A DNA stretch of 45,985 bases from contig JAMCUD010000055.1 in assembly GCA_023379355.1 (NCBI GenBank), forward strand, positions 1-45,985, given 5' to 3'. This document shows, in pieces, positions 33,193 to 41,439 of this stretch. This stretch comes from Thermoplasmatota archaeon (lineage in GTDB: Archaea; Thermoplasmatota; Thermoplasmata; Thermoplasmatales; Thermoplasmataceae). Below the pieces are notes generated by a model, which searched no databases, was not told the origin of the DNA, and was given only the letters and a program-made list of their open reading frames with translations. Each line of letters begins with the position of its first letter. Positions within the stretch are counted from its first letter, which is position 1. The position numbers were made by a program, and so were the translations under genes.

Positions 33193-34797
33193 ATGACGCT
33201 CAGGGCTGTTTTTATAAGACCTTCTAATAAAACGGGCAGTGCATACATGACAAAGTGGGGTTTCCTTCCTGCTCCGTTGAGCCTATTAACCCTTGCGGGG
33301 GAAATCAGAAGGATCCAGGACAGTTCCATAAAGATAATAGATATGGAGGGGGATAAACTCACACTGGATGATGCAGTCGAGGAGGCTCTTCAATTCAAGC
33401 CAGACCTTGTTGGAATCACTCTGCATGCAACAGCAGCACATAACACTGCAGGGTATATCGCAAGAAAGATAAAGGAAAAAAGCCCAGAAACCATTCTTGT
33501 GGCAGGCGGGCACCATGCTACCTTTCTTCCAAATGAGATCATAAGGTCCGGGTTTGACATTTCCGTTCTAGGTGAGGGAGATGAAACAATCTTTGAAATT
33601 GCAATGGCCATTGCTGAAAACATGGGCTTTCAGGATATACCCGGCATTGTATACCGATGTGGCGACGAAATAAAGAAGAACAGGCCCAGAAAGCTCATTG
33701 CCGACCTTGATAGCCTGCCCTTGCCTCCATTTGATCTTCTGGATCCTTCAAGATATACTTTCAGCGTGTTTGGTGCTGATGACAGGGTAATGTGTCTTGA
33801 AACTTCCAGAGGCTGCCCATATGCCTGCGATTTCTGTTCGGTCACACCAACCTGGGGCAACATGTGGCGAAACAAATCAAACAAGAGGATTCTGGAGGAA
33901 ATGCGCCTTGCCAAAGCTGCAGGCTACAACTGGATATTCTTCACGGATGATATTTTCGTTGTACATCCGAATGTTAAACACAGGGAACAGCTTTTTGACA
34001 GGATATTGGAAGAGAAACTCGATATGAAGTGGATAGTCCAGATGAGGGCAGATGTTACTGCAAAGCATCCTGATCTGATCAGGAAAGGATCAGAGGCTGG
34101 AATGCGAATATCATTCCTTGGAGTTGAATCAGGAAGCGAAGAAATCTTGAAAAAAATGCACAAGGGCGAATTCACACCTCAATCTGTGGAGGCAGTTAAA
34201 ATTCTTGATCAGAGTGGAATAATTGTTCTAATAGGCATGATGATCGGTGCGCCCTATGAGAGATTCAGGGACGTAATCTCCACGATCCGCTTCTCCAGAC
34301 AGCTTGAGGCGGCTGGTGCAGATGCGGTTCAATTCTCGATCTACACACCACTCCCCGGAACAAGGATATTCGACGATGCCCTGAGGACAAACGCACTCTT
34401 TACTCTGGACTGGGACAGATACGATGTATTAACCCCGGTTATGAAAACCGATTTTGGGCCAGTGAGGGATCAGATAGCTCAATTTTATGCTTCATACAGC
34501 TTCTACATTCACAAATTCCTCAGGGATAAGCTGAAAGGAGTCAAAAAGACCGTCATAAAAACACAGCTTGTGAACAATGCCTATGAATTCATTCTTAAGA
34601 TGATGCCCCAGTATCTCCGTGGATTCGTCAGTTTTCCCAGGCACATTTTCCAGACCTATGACCTTTACTGGCATTTCAGAAAACATCCGAACCTTGATGC
34701 TGAGAAGGTTTCAGAGGCACTCGAGACATCTAACAAGATAGTCTATGATCAGGAGAAGAAAAGGAACCCCTATTTTATGATAAAGGAGTCACGCTGA
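33193..34797 (+). CDS. B12-binding domain radical SAM protein
   Basis: A 534-residue enzyme with an N-terminal cobalamin-binding Rossmann domain (about 1-140; VGITLHATAAHN, LVAGGHHATF, VLGEGD) and a radical SAM barrel with the CxxxCxxC cluster Cys208, Cys212, Cys215 (SRGCPYACDFCS). A helical C-terminal part follows (450-534). The layout matches BchE/HpnP-like class B enzymes and the archaeal Grs proteins that add cyclopentane rings to tetraether lipids. Unlike methylcobalamin mutases it lacks the DxHxxG B12 ligand motif, normal for this class. It stands alone; substrate not established. Confidence 0.85.
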   Translation: MTLRAVFIRPSNKTGSAYMTKWGFLPAPLSLLTLAGEIRRIQDSSIKIIDMEGDKLTLDDAVEEALQFKPDLVGITLHATAAHNTAGYIARKIKEKSPETILVAGGHHATFLPNEIIRSGFDISVLGEGDETIFEIAMAIAENMGFQDIPGIVYRCGDEIKKNRPRKLIADLDSLPLPPFDLLDPSRYTFSVFGADDRVMCLETSRGCPYACDFCSVTPTWGNMWRNKSNKRILEEMRLAKAAGYNWIFFTDDIFVVHPNVKHREQLFDRILEEKLDMKWIVQMRADVTAKHPDLIRKGSEAGMRISFLGVESGSEEILKKMHKGEFTPQSVEAVKILDQSGIIVLIGMMIGAPYERFRDVISTIRFSRQLEAAGADAVQFSIYTPLPGTRIFDDALRTNALFTLDWDRYDVLTPVMKTDFGPVRDQIAQFYASYSFYIHKFLRDKLKGVKKTVIKTQLVNNAYEFILKMMPQYLRGFVSFPRHIFQTYDLYWHFRKHPNLDAEKVSEALETSNKIVYDQEKKRNPYFMIKESR

Positions 34798-34968
34798 TTT
34801 ATGCCGAAATAATTCTCTCTGTCTCCAGCGGTGCATTCTATGTATGCTTTTATCAGACATCAGAGGTGATCTGCAGTGCCGCGATGGTCTTTCTGTTACA
34901 ACTGTCGGCAATCCGGATGGAGTTTCCTATACCATGGCTCCATTCTTATAAACCCCCTTTTTCCATTT

Positions 34969-35772
34969 TTAAAGATCCAGCAAGTTATCCAAACCTCGTG
35001 TCAGCCCCTTAAGCTGCTGAACCTTCCTTACAGCCAGCAATGTGCCATCCAAGTACGGTTCTGCACCAGTTCCCCCCTCATATCTGAGAATCAATTTTTC
35101 ATCCTTTTTACCAAAAATTATCTCTGACCCGATAATGTAGCCTGGCAATCTTATTGAATGAACCTGGTTTCCCTTCAAAGTCAGACCTCTGCTCTGCTTT
35201 TCGCCAATTATCTTATCTGGAGGAATGCTAAAATTCGGGGTGCTTATCTCCGACAACCTGAACGCCAGTTCTCTTGCAGTTCCGCTTGGTGAGTCTGGTT
35301 TTGTATCTGAGGCATAATCAAGGATTTCCCAGCTTGGCATGAACCTGGCTGCCATAGTTGAGAAATGGAGTAACAATGCAGAGGAAAGAGAGAAATTTCC
35401 AGCTGCAACAACTCCCACACCCATCTTCAACGCTGATGAATCAATTTCCTCATAGTCATCGTCACTTAAACCGGAACTGCCGATTACGCAGTTTACTCCC
35501 AGATTTATTGCATCCATGACATTGGTTTTAACTGACTCCGCCGAAGTATAGTCAATCATAACGTCTGTTTCCCTCTTGAGGGCCTCCCTGACTGAACCAG
35601 ATACAATCAGGGTATGTTCTCTGTTTCCCGTAATCTCTGAAAGAGGCTTTCCATAGAACGTCCGAGAGACTGCTCCGGAAAGTTCCATATCTGCGCTTTC
35701 AGAAATTTTTCTGACCAACTCCTTTCCAACCCAGCCTGTAGCCCCTGCAACACAAACCTTTATCTTTGGCAT
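34969..35772 (-). CDS. DapB-like dihydrodipicolinate reductase family protein
   Basis: A 267-residue protein with the DapB fold: NAD(P)-binding GATGWVG (10-16), DYTSAES (74-80), GSSGLSDDDY (98-107), AGNFSLSSALL (124-134) and the substrate loop KPDSPSGTA (158-166). In true DapB the segment E-x-H-H-x-x-K-x-D precedes PSGTA, with a catalytic His pair; here those positions are Ala154-Ser155. The Lys and PSGTA remain. The enzyme therefore probably reduces a different substrate or uses a different acid. No other lysine-pathway gene is nearby. Start by the usual VCVAGATG N terminus. Confidence 0.8.
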   Translation of the reverse strand: MPKIKVCVAGATGWVGKELVRKISESADMELSGAVSRTFYGKPLSEITGNREHTLIVSGSVREALKRETDVMIDYTSAESVKTNVMDAINLGVNCVIGSSGLSDDDYEEIDSSALKMGVGVVAAGNFSLSSALLLHFSTMAARFMPSWEILDYASDTKPDSPSGTARELAFRLSEISTPNFSIPPDKIIGEKQSRGLTLKGNQVHSIRLPGYIIGSEIIFGKKDEKLILRYEGGTGAEPYLDGTLLAVRKVQQLKGLTRGLDNLLDL

Positions 35773-35846
35773 ATAAGCCCATCAATTTTTCTATGTGCAT
35801 AAGTGTTTGGTAAATCCAGCTAGATTTTTTTTGGCACTATGGTTCG

Positions 35847-36141
35847 ATGAAGGCGATAGTTAATGATTACAGAAATTCTCTATCCGATCCAATGCATTCA
35901 GGTAGACAGATTATAAAAGAAATAGAAGGCGGAATTTGATATTGCCGATTCGAGATCCAAAGAGTGTAGCAAACACATAAGTATTTTGATTACGTGCATT
36001 CCATTCGAAGAGAATCCTGCATGGGAGAAGGCTAAAACTCTTAATGTACTGGGTAAAATAACCTCGCTTTACAAACCTCCATGTCTAAATACGGCAGATA
36101 TTAAGTTCGAGGCCGAAAAAACCCTTGTATTGGGCAAATAA
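35847..36141 (+). pseudogene. Possible frameshifted small gene
   Basis: Two adjoining open frames look like one broken reading frame. An ATG at 35847 opens a 30-codon frame (MKAIVNDYRNSLSDPMHSGR at its start) that stops at 35939. The +1 frame continues from about 35928 as AEFDIADSRS, then ISILITCIPFEENPAWEKA and KITSLYKPPCLNTADIKFEA, to the stop at 36141. Amino-acid composition and continuity suggest a coding remnant of about 95 residues with a single frameshift. I do not recognise the product, and the alternative is chance open frame. Confidence 0.3.
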
Positions 36142-36151
36142 CCGGGTATTT

Positions 36152-36499
36152 TTAAAGAAATTTTCTTGATCTTATGGGATTCACTTTAAAGTGCCCAAGT
36201 AATCCATGTATTCCGGAACCCATTGTCAAAAACTCCTTTCCATTGTCGTCGAGTTCCAAGGTTAAACCTGTCTTTTGAAGGATCAGGGAAATATACCTAA
36301 GAAACCTCATCTTCCCTGAGTAATGTGGTATGGCCCTTGAAATCCTGTGAACATATCCAGGAGAAATTACATTGACAGAAAGCTGCTTTCCCTGGGCCCT
36401 TAACTCCAGGAACTGGTTTCCGTTGAGGCTTACTCTCATTGACCCTCCGATTGTGAGGCCCTTTCCAGTATAGTTTGAATTACTTCGTGGACTTTTCAT
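36152..36499 (-). CDS. Small protein of unknown function (pair with 36480-36656)
   Basis: An unrecognised 115-residue protein. It has beta-like stretches (MRVSLNGNQFLELRAQGKQL, VNVISPGYVHRI) and a C-terminal helix/turn region rich in Leu and Gly. No signal peptide or membrane segment. Its start lies inside the end of the upstream small gene (20-base overlap), showing translational coupling. A later ATG (codon 21) would remove the overlap. Confidence 0.5.
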   Translation of the reverse strand: MKSPRSNSNYTGKGLTIGGSMRVSLNGNQFLELRAQGKQLSVNVISPGYVHRISRAIPHYSGKMRFLRYISLILQKTGLTLELDDNGKEFLTMGSGIHGLLGHFKVNPIRSRKFL

Positions 36500-36656
36500 G
36501 AATTGGCCTTGCAGTAATGCTTACTGTGCCATTTATGACCACCGAAGCATTCATCCCTGGCATCTTTACGCTGAGGTCTGAAAATATGAATTCAGCAGTG
36601 CTTTTAGTGCCCTCTATTACCCTTACGAAACTTTCAATGATTGATTCTTCTTCCAT
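36480..36656 (-). CDS. Small protein of unknown function
   Basis: A 58-residue protein beginning MEEESIIESFVRVIEGTKST and ending with beta-type sequence ASVVINGTVSITARP. The start at 36656 is chosen because CTATTTAAAC (36676-36685, read as GTTTAAATAG) lies about 25 bases upstream. A longer frame upstream lacks support. First gene of a two-gene operon with the 115-residue protein. Confidence 0.5.
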   Translation of the reverse strand: MEEESIIESFVRVIEGTKSTAEFIFSDLSVKMPGMNASVVINGTVSITARPIHEKSTK

Positions 36657-36734
36657 AATATAACAGTTATGAATCCTATTTAAACTTTGAAGAATTATTC
36701 GACTCTGGGACATAAGTATCCCATCCACCCCCAA

Positions 36735-37500
36735 ACATCATTTTCTGAACCAGACCCTCTTAAAATTTCTATGTCTCAATCAGGTTCCTTCTCGGAAATA
36801 CAATGTGACCTGTAGATATCCTGTCGACGGCGATGCCGGGTTTTGGGGTGCTTTTTCTGAAGTATTTTCCCATGTATGAAATGGGATAGATCATGAATCT
36901 TCGGATGATTATCCCATATCCCCTAGGTTCCATGATTATAGGATTCCTCTTCAGTATGATGAATATCCGGGTGTTTTCTGAGAAATCGTCAAGGATCCTT
37001 TGTCCAGAGCAATATTTGTGAGGCCTCAATCTTTAAAAATCCTCTCTAACCGGTAATCATTTCAAGGGCTTTCATGCATGAGGACTTTTCTGAATATCTT
37101 GTGAAAATGGTATATCTATTAATGACCAGTGTTTATAAGACACCACTTCTGTACCTTGGCCCTACTTTAAAATAGTCAAAAGTAGTTTATCGATGCTGAT
37201 TTTCATTCTCCAAGACTTCTTACTCCAATAAAGTAAAGAAACCTTCCTAAGGGTTCCAGTTTAACTGCAATAAACATCAGAGAATGGATTGTGGGAATTT
37301 GCTGGTAACATAAAAAGCCTTAATGCGGAAATACAGTTTTCAAGGAGTCCATATTCGGGCGTTTAATATTGAAATCCCCTCTCTCATATCTAGAAACTTA
37401 GATTTTTCATAGTTGCGAATTTAGAATTCGTCTGGAATTTGAGGAATGCAGATTTTAGAAATTTTCAGTAAAGCTTTATAAAATATCCTGATAACTGCCC
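36735..37500. other. Long intergenic stretch with one doubtful small ORF
   Basis: About 765 bases. A leftward 86-codon frame at 36769-37029 (TTG start) encodes an Arg/Ile-rich sequence (RNPIIMEPRGYGIIIRRF, IAVDRISTGHIVFPRRN). TTTTTAAAG lies only 4-12 bases before its TTG, so the start or the gene itself is doubtful. The rest has no credible coding region. TTTATAAAAT at 37474-37483 is the likely TATA box of the zincin-like gene. Confidence 0.35.
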
Positions 37501-38085
37501 ATGATTCCTTCCGAGTTACCCTTTAGTTCCGATGACTTGAATGTAAGGCGGCCTTTATCACTAAATAATAGCACCAGCATAAAGTCGGATATTGAGATGA
37601 ATAAGTTCTTCGCTGATCTGCTCGATTCTGAAATGGATTTTGACAGCGTGTTCAGTCTCGTGAAGAAGACGGTTAAGAGAGTAACTGGCAAAGGTCGATC
37701 TGGACTTGGGCTTGCCCTTTCCAACCTTCCCGCTGGGCTGGGAGCATTCTGGCAGATTGGAGGAAACTACATCGTAATGAACGAAATTCTGCTTGACGCC
37801 ATGAAGCAGATCACTAAAAACACCCGAGAATTCAACTCATTCGTGTACTTAATATTGACTCATGAATATCTCCATTCCGTAGGCTATATAAATGAGGAGG
37901 AGGCCAGAATAATGACGCACAATGTTGCCGAGGCAACCTTTGGAAAGGATCACCCTGCGTCGGTAATGAGCGCAGATGATCTGTGGAAACAGTACCCTGT
38001 ACTGCTATCTCTGAGGGGAGGAGATGGATCACTCCTGAAGATAGTGAGCAAGTTCGATATGGATTCCACATCCTATATTGGCTGA
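37501..38085 (+). CDS. Putative zinc metallopeptidase (zincin-like)
   Basis: A 194-residue soluble protein with the motif LTHEYLHSVGY (119-129; His121, Glu122, His125), the HExxH zinc site, preceded by a helix and followed by NEEEARIMTH (131-140), which offers a third ligand (Glu or His140). The preceding strand NYIVMNEILLDAM resembles the edge strand that binds substrate in zincins. There is no signal peptide or membrane helix, so it should act in the cytosol. No family was recognised. A TATA-like TTTATAAAAT lies about 20-27 bases upstream. It does not look like SprT or M48; it may be a lineage-specific minimal zincin. Confidence 0.65.
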   Translation: MIPSELPFSSDDLNVRRPLSLNNSTSIKSDIEMNKFFADLLDSEMDFDSVFSLVKKTVKRVTGKGRSGLGLALSNLPAGLGAFWQIGGNYIVMNEILLDAMKQITKNTREFNSFVYLILTHEYLHSVGYINEEEARIMTHNVAEATFGKDHPASVMSADDLWKQYPVLLSLRGGDGSLLKIVSKFDMDSTSYIG

Positions 38086-38440
38086 TAGGTCACACTGTTA
38101 TTTATGCGGCATAGATATTTTGCTATATTTTCTGGGTGCAGATTCTATTATATTTAATGGTTGAGCAGGCCATAGATTATTTTCTTCGTCAAGCTGTATA
38201 ATCTCTGCATTAGAGGCAGGAACCTGGAACTGCGTCCCAGTAAGGTTTGGCCTCGGTAAAAGCGTGATCAATGTTCCCCGACCCGATGAATTTCAATGGT
38301 CTGAGTAAATAATGTTCTCTTGGGCAGCAGAATTAGATTTTTCCCGAAATTCCAGTTCAAACACGTACAGGTTTGTGGATTGTGCAATTAGTTCCAGTGA
38401 GACCAGAAAGATAATTACCCTGATATGTGTTGAATGACTG
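38086..38440. other. Intergenic region, nothing recognised
   Basis: About 355 bases between the zincin-like gene and the next. AT-rich at the left, with TTATATTTAA near 38148-38157. No credible ORF, RNA or repeat was seen. No clear TATA box directly precedes 38441. Confidence 0.4.
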
Positions 38441-39058
38441 ATGACTAACTATCGCGTTGTCGAACATGTAACTGGAAAAAATGGGAATGATAAGGAATAT
38501 ACTGTTATGGCCATAGAATACCATGAACCTTCCTACGTAAAGATCAGATCAAATTTCCTTCCAAAGGTAGGATCCAACATTGAGGTGAATGGTACAGAAG
38601 CCATGCAGGACGGCAAGAAACTGGGAACAGTAATTGAAAACAGGAAAGCTGAGGATGTTAGAGTCAACCTGCATTTCGACATTAAATATACCGGAGGTTA
38701 TTCCATGGATGGCAAAACAATATACCTGGATGAGAACTTCCCAAAATTCTTTACAGTCGAAGGTAAAAGTGTCAGCACTGTGGAGAGCATTGGGCTTCAT
38801 CATGAGCTTCCAGAAAAATGGATGTCCGATAACGGATATGAATACCCATATGCCCATGAGATTGCAACCGGTATAGAAAAGATGTACGTGGAATCACTGG
38901 GCGTTACCTGGAAGGGTTATTGCGAAGAGGTTGACAGGAACCTCAGGAAAGTATACAGTAAAACTCTTCAGAAATCCCCTCCATCCCTGGACCTTGCACC
39001 CTACCTTTACTGCAGAGACAGGGAGGCGTTGAAGGAAATCAGGCAGAGCGAGGAGTGA
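38441..39058 (+). CDS. Protein with HHExxE...AHE pattern, possible zincin-like hydrolase
   Basis: A 205-residue protein. The N-terminal 75 residues are a beta-rich domain (YTVMAIEYHEPSYVKIR). The second half reads TIYLDENFP (93-101), then HHELPEKWM (120-128) and YPYAHEIATGIEKMYVESLG (135-154). The order IYxDxxxP, HExxEK, AHxIATxxE, GVxWxxY resembles a phage- and bacteria-associated family of hypothetical proteins in which a conserved His/Glu set could bind a metal. That resemblance is from memory and untested. Only about 350 bases separate it from the other zincin-like gene. Confidence 0.55.
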   Translation: MTNYRVVEHVTGKNGNDKEYTVMAIEYHEPSYVKIRSNFLPKVGSNIEVNGTEAMQDGKKLGTVIENRKAEDVRVNLHFDIKYTGGYSMDGKTIYLDENFPKFFTVEGKSVSTVESIGLHHELPEKWMSDNGYEYPYAHEIATGIEKMYVESLGVTWKGYCEEVDRNLRKVYSKTLQKSPPSLDLAPYLYCRDREALKEIRQSEE

Positions 39059-39137
39059 AATTTCTTCTTCTCACCTTATTCCTGACTTAAATGCGACCCG
39101 GCAAGAAATTTATGAACGAATTTAAATGAAATGCAAT

Positions 39138-40028
39138 CTACTTTCCAGGAATACGTGCCGGTTTTATGAATGAAATACCTCTCTTCACCCTGGATACTAG
39201 AATTCCGATGAACATGATTGTAACTCCAAGTATAGAGTAGACTGGTGGTATCCTGCCTGTCATCAAGGCCTCAATTATTATGGTAAAAATTGGAACGCTG
39301 AATGCCAGCACTGTTATCCGGTTTACCTTGCTGATCCTGATCATCTGGTTCCAGAGAACGAACTGAAGTGCCCCGCCGAGGGTTGCCATCCACAGAAGAT
39401 CCTCAATAAAAGATGTAGTTAAATGCAGTTTGAAATCCAGAGGACTCAGGGCGAACATTATCGCTGCTCCCATTAGAAACTGCGTTGCATTTACAGCAAC
39501 GGGATCCTGGTTTCTAAGCTTTCTATAGAATACCGTGAAGGTAGCCCAGAATACCGCATTCACTATGGTAAGAAACATACCTATAAGAGTGAAGCCAGAA
39601 ATAAGTGGAATCCCGTAAATTATCACACCGGCAAAACCTATCATTATCCCTGATATCTCCATTCCAGTGGGAGACTCTGAAACAATAAGGAAAGCTATTG
39701 GAAGTGAGAAAAGAGGCATTGAATAGCTAAGGACCGCAGATTCTGCCGGTGAGACAAATAGAAGACCGTACGCCCAGAATATGGTGCTTGTGGCCGTGAC
39801 GGCAGAGAGCAGAATCAGGCTGCGGTTCAGCACCAGGCGCCTGGAAATCGTCAATAGAAGAAGCCCGGCAAGCAGGTACCTTAAGGCCATAAATATCAGG
39901 GGGGACGCATAGCTTATCCCGTTTTTTGCAAAAAAATAGGAAAAGGCCGTGAAAAAAACGTAAGGTATCAGAAATTTGATTTCCTTCAACAGAGGAGGTA
40001 GCGCAACTATGGATATAATTGAAATCAT
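39138..40028 (-). CDS. EamA/DMT superfamily transporter
   Basis: A 296-residue protein with ten TM helices in two five-helix repeats, typical of the drug/metabolite transporter EamA domain. Signals are FMALRYLLAGLLLL (end of the first helix pair), SPAESAVLSYSMPLF (the conserved loop before helix 4 region) and, in the second repeat, FWATFTVFYRKL and SVPIFTIIIEALMTG. The substrate is unknown; relatives export amino acids, nucleotides or drugs. The gene is single, next to a convergent unknown gene. Confidence 0.88.
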   Translation of the reverse strand: MISIISIVALPPLLKEIKFLIPYVFFTAFSYFFAKNGISYASPLIFMALRYLLAGLLLLTISRRLVLNRSLILLSAVTATSTIFWAYGLLFVSPAESAVLSYSMPLFSLPIAFLIVSESPTGMEISGIMIGFAGVIIYGIPLISGFTLIGMFLTIVNAVFWATFTVFYRKLRNQDPVAVNATQFLMGAAIMFALSPLDFKLHLTTSFIEDLLWMATLGGALQFVLWNQMIRISKVNRITVLAFSVPIFTIIIEALMTGRIPPVYSILGVTIMFIGILVSRVKRGISFIKPARIPGK

Positions 40029-40108
40029 CGGCTGGATGGTGCGTGTCAGTGACTACATTGGTCTTTTTATGGAAAACATTTTAAATTGTATTATAGAAAA
40101 TGTGGAAA

Positions 40109-40438
40109 TTACTGCCCCTCAAGTGCTTCCTTAAGTATATGCATGTGCATCAGAGCAGGCGCACCGGACATGAGGACAGATATGTAACTGGCCTCTATAA
40201 TTTCCCCCTTTGAAGCACCGTTCTGCAGAGCCATTTTAACGTGATATGTTATGCACCACTCACAACTGCTTGAAAGAGATAGAGCAATTGCTATGAGTTC
40301 CTTTTCTTTCACACTCAGCAACCCCTTTCCCAGAACAGCCTTGTTGAATTCCATGAACTTACTGTGAAGATTTGGGACATTTTCTCCAGCAAAGGACATA
40401 GTTTCCATAATTTCTGCCATAAGATCCTTTTCAGCCAT
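40109..40438 (-). CDS. Carboxymuconolactone decarboxylase/AhpD-like protein
   Basis: A protein of about 109 residues from MAEKDLMAEI (a start 17 codons upstream is possible). The CMD/AhpD motif is complete: Glu47 in VKEKELIAIAL, then Cys59-Glu-Trp-Cys62 and His66 (SSCEWCITYHV). CxxCxxxH members are peroxidases or disulfide reductases that act against oxidative stress. All-helical, cytosolic. Monocistronic and divergent from the membrane protein at 40585. Confidence 0.9.
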   Translation of the reverse strand: MAEKDLMAEIMETMSFAGENVPNLHSKFMEFNKAVLGKGLLSVKEKELIAIALSLSSSCEWCITYHVKMALQNGASKGEIIEASYISVLMSGAPALMHMHILKEALEGQ

Positions 40439-40584
40439 ATTATCCACTGAATATTTCGATGAATGAAATAACCCTTGAGAAAGGTGCAAAAGTGTTATTC
40501 TGTCTTTAAACGCCCATAATCAATACATGAACCCTGATTTGGAATTATAAATAATATATATAATGCGGATGAATCACTTAGGGA

Positions 40585-41139
40585 ATGCTGGAATTAATCT
40601 ACAGGTTCTCCGAATTTTCTTCCGCAGGCCCTACGACGGGAATTTCTTCCAACTCTGATTCCCTTTACTCCCTTATAATTATCATTGCCATAATTGTCAC
40701 TCTCAGATTGTACCGTGGCATAAATGGAAGAGCATATTCCAGGGTCAGGGTTCTCAGGGCCCCGGTAATTTATGTAGTTCTAACACTGATTACTGTTGTC
40801 CCTTCCGGTATTTCGAATATTGCAGATCTGGGTACTCTGATCCTGATTCCGGTAGGCTTGGTTGTGGGCTACAGATTTGGGGCAAATGTCACCTTTTTCC
40901 GCCAGAACGGGGTCCTTTACTATAAGAGATCGCAGCTTATCATGATCGTCTGGCTTTTGTCGCTTATCATCAGGCTTGTGATGGAAATACTGTACCCAAA
41001 TAGCTCCACTGCAATCCTGGCGGTCAACGTACTGCTCACTGTTACAACTGGGCTTATCATTGGAGAGGCAATGAACATTATCAAAAAGGAGAATGAGTTC
41101 AATAAAACCGATTTGACTGACGCTAATGTTTCAGCTTGA
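40585..41139 (+). CDS. Polytopic membrane protein, CcdC/DUF1453-like
   Basis: A 184-residue protein with about five TM helices. The arrangement (helix, then LRLYRGINGRAYSRVRVLRAP, helix, helix, VGYRFGANVTFFRQNGVLYYKRS, helix, helix) resembles CcdC/DUF1453 proteins. In that family a cytosolic loop with beta hairpin (here NGVLYYKRS) separates helices 3 and 4. The role of DUF1453 is unproven; one member is linked to cytochrome c biogenesis in Bacillus. TATA-like AATTATAAATAATATAT upstream. Confidence 0.65.
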   Translation: MLELIYRFSEFSSAGPTTGISSNSDSLYSLIIIIAIIVTLRLYRGINGRAYSRVRVLRAPVIYVVLTLITVVPSGISNIADLGTLILIPVGLVVGYRFGANVTFFRQNGVLYYKRSQLIMIVWLLSLIIRLVMEILYPNSSTAILAVNVLLTVTTGLIIGEAMNIIKKENEFNKTDLTDANVSA

Positions 41140-41140
41140 A

Positions 41141-41290
41141 CTACCGGATGCAATCATTGCAGAGGCATCCATCATAATTTTCTTTGAGAAATTTTCTTCT
41201 CATTGGATCCAGTTCCACTGAGGTGCACCAGCAGGGAAAAGTGTCTGTGCATCCGAACTCCTTGCCGCATGAAGGGCATTCCTTAATCAT
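41141..41290 (-). CDS. Cysteine-rich CWC family small protein
   Basis: A 49-residue protein. It reads MIKECPSCGKEFGCTD, then PCWCTSVELD and YDGCLCNDCIR: eight cysteines in the order CPxCGxxFxC, CWC, CLCxxC. This is the pattern of the Cys-rich CWC family, presumed zinc- or iron-binding and of unknown role. The start is ATG at 41290, the stop TAG at 41141-41143. It is convergent with the membrane protein, with one base between stop codons. Confidence 0.85.
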   Translation of the reverse strand: MIKECPSCGKEFGCTDTFPCWCTSVELDPMRRKFLKENYDGCLCNDCIR

Positions 41291-41439
41291 GATAGGCCAT
41301 TAAAAAGGTACATAATAAGGTTTAATCCTTTACAAAACGGATTTAGAAGGCAATGAATATACACTGAAGGGCATGGCAAAAGTGTGATCAAACCAAAATT
41401 TCAGGGAACCTTCATATACACTCCAGGTGATGGTCATCA

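Noticed and set aside
36769..37029. 86-codon minus-strand ORF in the long intergenic stretch
   Set aside because: Kept only as a doubtful note: TTG start too close to the T-rich element, Arg/Ile-rich content and no recognisable motif.
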